In this document: one piece after another, positions 61,542 to 64,000 of the stretch
Position numbering within the stretch: the stretch's first letter is position 1
Layout: each line of letters opens with the position of its first letter
Origin: Liolophura sinensis
Taxonomy: Eukaryota; Mollusca; Polyplacophora; Chitonida; Chitonidae
NCBI RefSeq assembly: GCF_032854445.1
Contig: NC_088301.1
Coordinates: 53,247,187 to 53,311,186 of the forward strand
Direction: 5' to 3'
Length of the DNA stretch: 64,000 nt
Notes under the pieces: generated by a model
Seen by the model: only the letters and a program-made list of their open reading frames with translations
The model's database searches: none
What the model was told of the DNA's origin: nothing
Made by a program: the position numbers and the translations under genes

Positions 61542-64000
61542 TCTAAAATTTCCTTTTCGAGAAAACATCAATAAATTTCAGTACATACGTAAAGTGTTAC
61601 TGTTCTGTCATTAGCAGAAGAGAATGCTTCATAATGAACATTTCTTGACAACTTCAAGCGACCAAGCCTTGAAATCTTAGCTGGAAAAACCTATGTCAAG
61701 GATATACTGTAATATCATCTGACAGAAAATATACACATCTCGATCTGTGTCCTTCAAGTGCAGCGATATATCGTGTATGTGGGTACGAGCTATAGATGTC
61801 TCTTCCTGATACCTGACACGGATCTATATCGTTATTTAAAGAAACACGAAGACGCCTGAATAAGTTCAATACTTATATCCGGACACATATGGAGGTGTGT
61901 CGACCAGGTAATCACAAGATGCACCTACAGGCAAGCAAACAGCAAACAGATGTACAGCATAACCTTCAGTATTCGGCCCTTTCGCTGCAGGTTTCGCCTA
62001 CTGGTTACATTTGAAATGTCATGGTAACCTAACCTTCACCGATGTACATATACATAGTTTTGTTTAAATGGTATGATGCATGGTACAAAGTAATACAATA
62101 CATCAGAAACCACATCTGATCATTCCAAAGGCTATCAGCTATTCCTTCGTCACAGACAACAAATAACGTCACTATGCACCGACGGAAGCCTGACTTGCAT
62201 AATTATAAACAACCACTGATACAGAGAGTTGAACCTATGTGTAGGCCGCCTTCACCGTTTCACCATTATCTACCAATACAGTACTTAAACAGTAAACTTT
62301 TCTACTGTATGCGAAACAAAGGCTTGAATTCCAAAGGCCCAAATGATTCCAGTACATATGCTCTGCTAAGTGTCCTAATTTACGGGATCGTCAGTTAAAT
62401 ATTTGAACACCTTATTTGGCCTTGGCAAAAAGTCAAGAAGTTTGGGATTAGCCACGTTAGCAAACTGGTTTAATATACAAAACACTGGGAGAAAGAAAAA
62501 CGTCAGAATACAGGCCATTGAACAATGATTACAACTAAACTGTTTAGTATCTTATTGTGACAATGTGTTACTTTTACTTAGTATATTTTCCGCTCATAGG
62601 TGTATTGTAGATACAGACATTGAATACACGGCTGGCGATCAGTATTTTGTTCAACTTAAAAAAAACATGTTTTTCTCTCACGATGCTGTTTTGTAAACGT
62701 TTCATTGTGGTGGATTATTGTCGTGACCTCCTTACAATGCACTGATGTCAAACAAAAAACGTGTTCGCCAATAAAAGGCGTGAATTAGCGGGAGATACAA
62801 CATCGCAAACGATATAGTGGGTAATGCAATCGAGGCCAGAATTATTTATTTTCACCGCTGTACATGTTAACAACGGTGAAAGCGACAAGTCAGTAAGGAC
62901 ATATAGGGGGCTCATAATACTATTCTTGAACCTCAGTTGTCCGATGAAGCGTCAGTTTTCATTTACTTTCGTGGAACTCGGTCATGGAAAAGACTCAGTA
63001 CATAGAGAATCAAATTCCATGGGAAGAGGAGTAGAGACGCCGGCATCTCGTCGCTGGTATAGCTGTTATAGATAATGAAATTCGTAAAGGAGAGACGAGA
63101 TGTCCAGGGGCCAACAGGAACACGCTAATTTGGATAAACAATACATTTTCTAGAAAAACATTGTTTGATACGTACATATCGCTTCTTGTGAATGAAGGGA
63201 CCAAGCTGACATTTACAAATGGAACAGATGTGCTACAACACATATATGACATATATGGAGGGCTACAATATCTACACGCTACATTCACCATTCATATATG
63301 TCAACCATTTAATGGGTATTTAACAATGACAATATTTCTTATTTAGAAATAAAGTAAGAACACATATTCAATAATGAGACACAGTTATCTCATGGAAGGA
63401 GAAGAGTATTGCAGAAGATGAGCTCCCAGTATTTTATCTTTGTAGGGCAGTTCTTGGCATCATGTTTTAAACCCATTATTTAGCGGACTTGAAGGACGGT
63501 GTTATACTATAGCTCGCTGTTTGAAAACTGCCAAATGCAACAGGACAAAAACAAAGTGAAGTTTGAAAGTGTGCAGATCTCTAAACGGTGTACAACATGT
63601 ATCGAGTGTTACCTATAAAATTATAATAGGTAGTCTCTATCTGTCTATCCACCAAAAGAATCCATGACAAAGTACTTTCTCTTTTGTCTTTTGGTACAAC
63701 TATCGACATGTATATGGGTTAACATATACAAGGTCATCATGAAAAAAAAGAGTTATGCTGTCTGTCTGCTAGCCTGTGAATGTATCGCCGTCATGATGCG
63801 AGAGAAAAAGCTTGGCATTTTTTATATTTACCGTAAACAAGTTGAATATATAACAACTTTTAAATGTGAATGCGGCGCACAAAACGACAGAAAAAACCGG
63901 GGGCTGCACTGCAACCCCAGGGTTTCTCTTTTATATTTCATACCCCTACAAATACACAGGAGACCCCCAGCATTTCCAAAATAATATTACTTTTTGAAGT
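61542..64000. other. Intergenic region, right edge of window
   Basis: I find no gene or RNA with support. An inverted LTR fragment lies at 61842-61870. The short open frames near 62824-63075, 63010-63291 and 63664-63984 have no recognisable domains or splice context. Confidence 0.5.
61842..61870 (-). repeat. Inverted LTR fragment
   Basis: GAAACACGAAGACGCCTGAATAAGTTCAAT-type sequence here is the reverse complement of the 3' LTR at about 61410-61440, with near-perfect identity over about 29 bases. Confidence 0.8.

Noticed and set aside
63664-63984. 106-codon frame with a hydrophobic start near the right edge
   Set aside because: It lacks a family match, splice signals or promoter context; AT-rich sequence gives such frames by chance.

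Overview
This is a stretch of animal nuclear DNA. Genes are split into short exons with GT-AG borders (one GC-AG), introns are AT-rich, and the space between genes is filled with SINEs, DNA transposons and retroelements. Two protein-coding genes are recognisable from conserved residues: UPF2 (nonsense-mediated mRNA decay) and MCM10 (DNA replication initiation). A third gene encodes a small secreted protein that I do not recognise. Two short repeat types, one ending like TAAAACACCAATCAAATAAA and one like GTGAGTGAGTGCTTGGGG, are of kinds I associate with molluscs. My best guess is a bivalve or other lophotrochozoan; that is an inference.

Layout. 1-15.4 kb: the 5' half of UPF2 on the minus strand, running off the left edge. 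Its introns hold a perfect 17-bp inverted repeat, a 46-50 bp tandem repeat and a decayed hAT element carrying a BED-type zinc-finger remnant. 15.4-20.2 kb: the divergent intergenic region, with a SINE and no supported coding exon. 20.2-38.5 kb: MCM10 on the plus strand, 20 coding exons. Its introns carry a Crypton-type tyrosine recombinase fragment, a large foldback element, a 23-bp minisatellite, a tRNA-derived SINE and a promoter-like segment with a small ORF. Two exons near the MCM10 N-terminus need three +1 corrections to keep frame, so that part is either miscalled sequence or damaged. 39.7-45.6 kb: the five-exon secreted-protein gene. 45.6-54.3 kb: gene-poor, with repeat fragments and a 28-bp minisatellite. 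54.3-61.5 kb: a decayed LTR retrotransposon with both LTRs, a proline-tRNA-like primer site and a polypurine tract. Its integrase lies before its reverse transcriptase, the copia-like order known from the Gmr1 group of Ty3/Gypsy elements. A Penelope-like reverse transcriptase element sits inside it in the opposite direction. 61.5-64 kb: nothing convincing apart from a small inverted LTR fragment.

The two housekeeping genes do not form a pathway together. Their head-to-head neighbourhood is notable because human UPF2 and MCM10 lie about a megabase apart on 10p14-p13. The most interesting items are the reordered, internally duplicated LTR element with its nested insertion, the Crypton and hAT remnants inside introns of essential genes, the long acidic N-terminal exon joined to UPF2, and the unrecognised cysteine-rich secreted protein.
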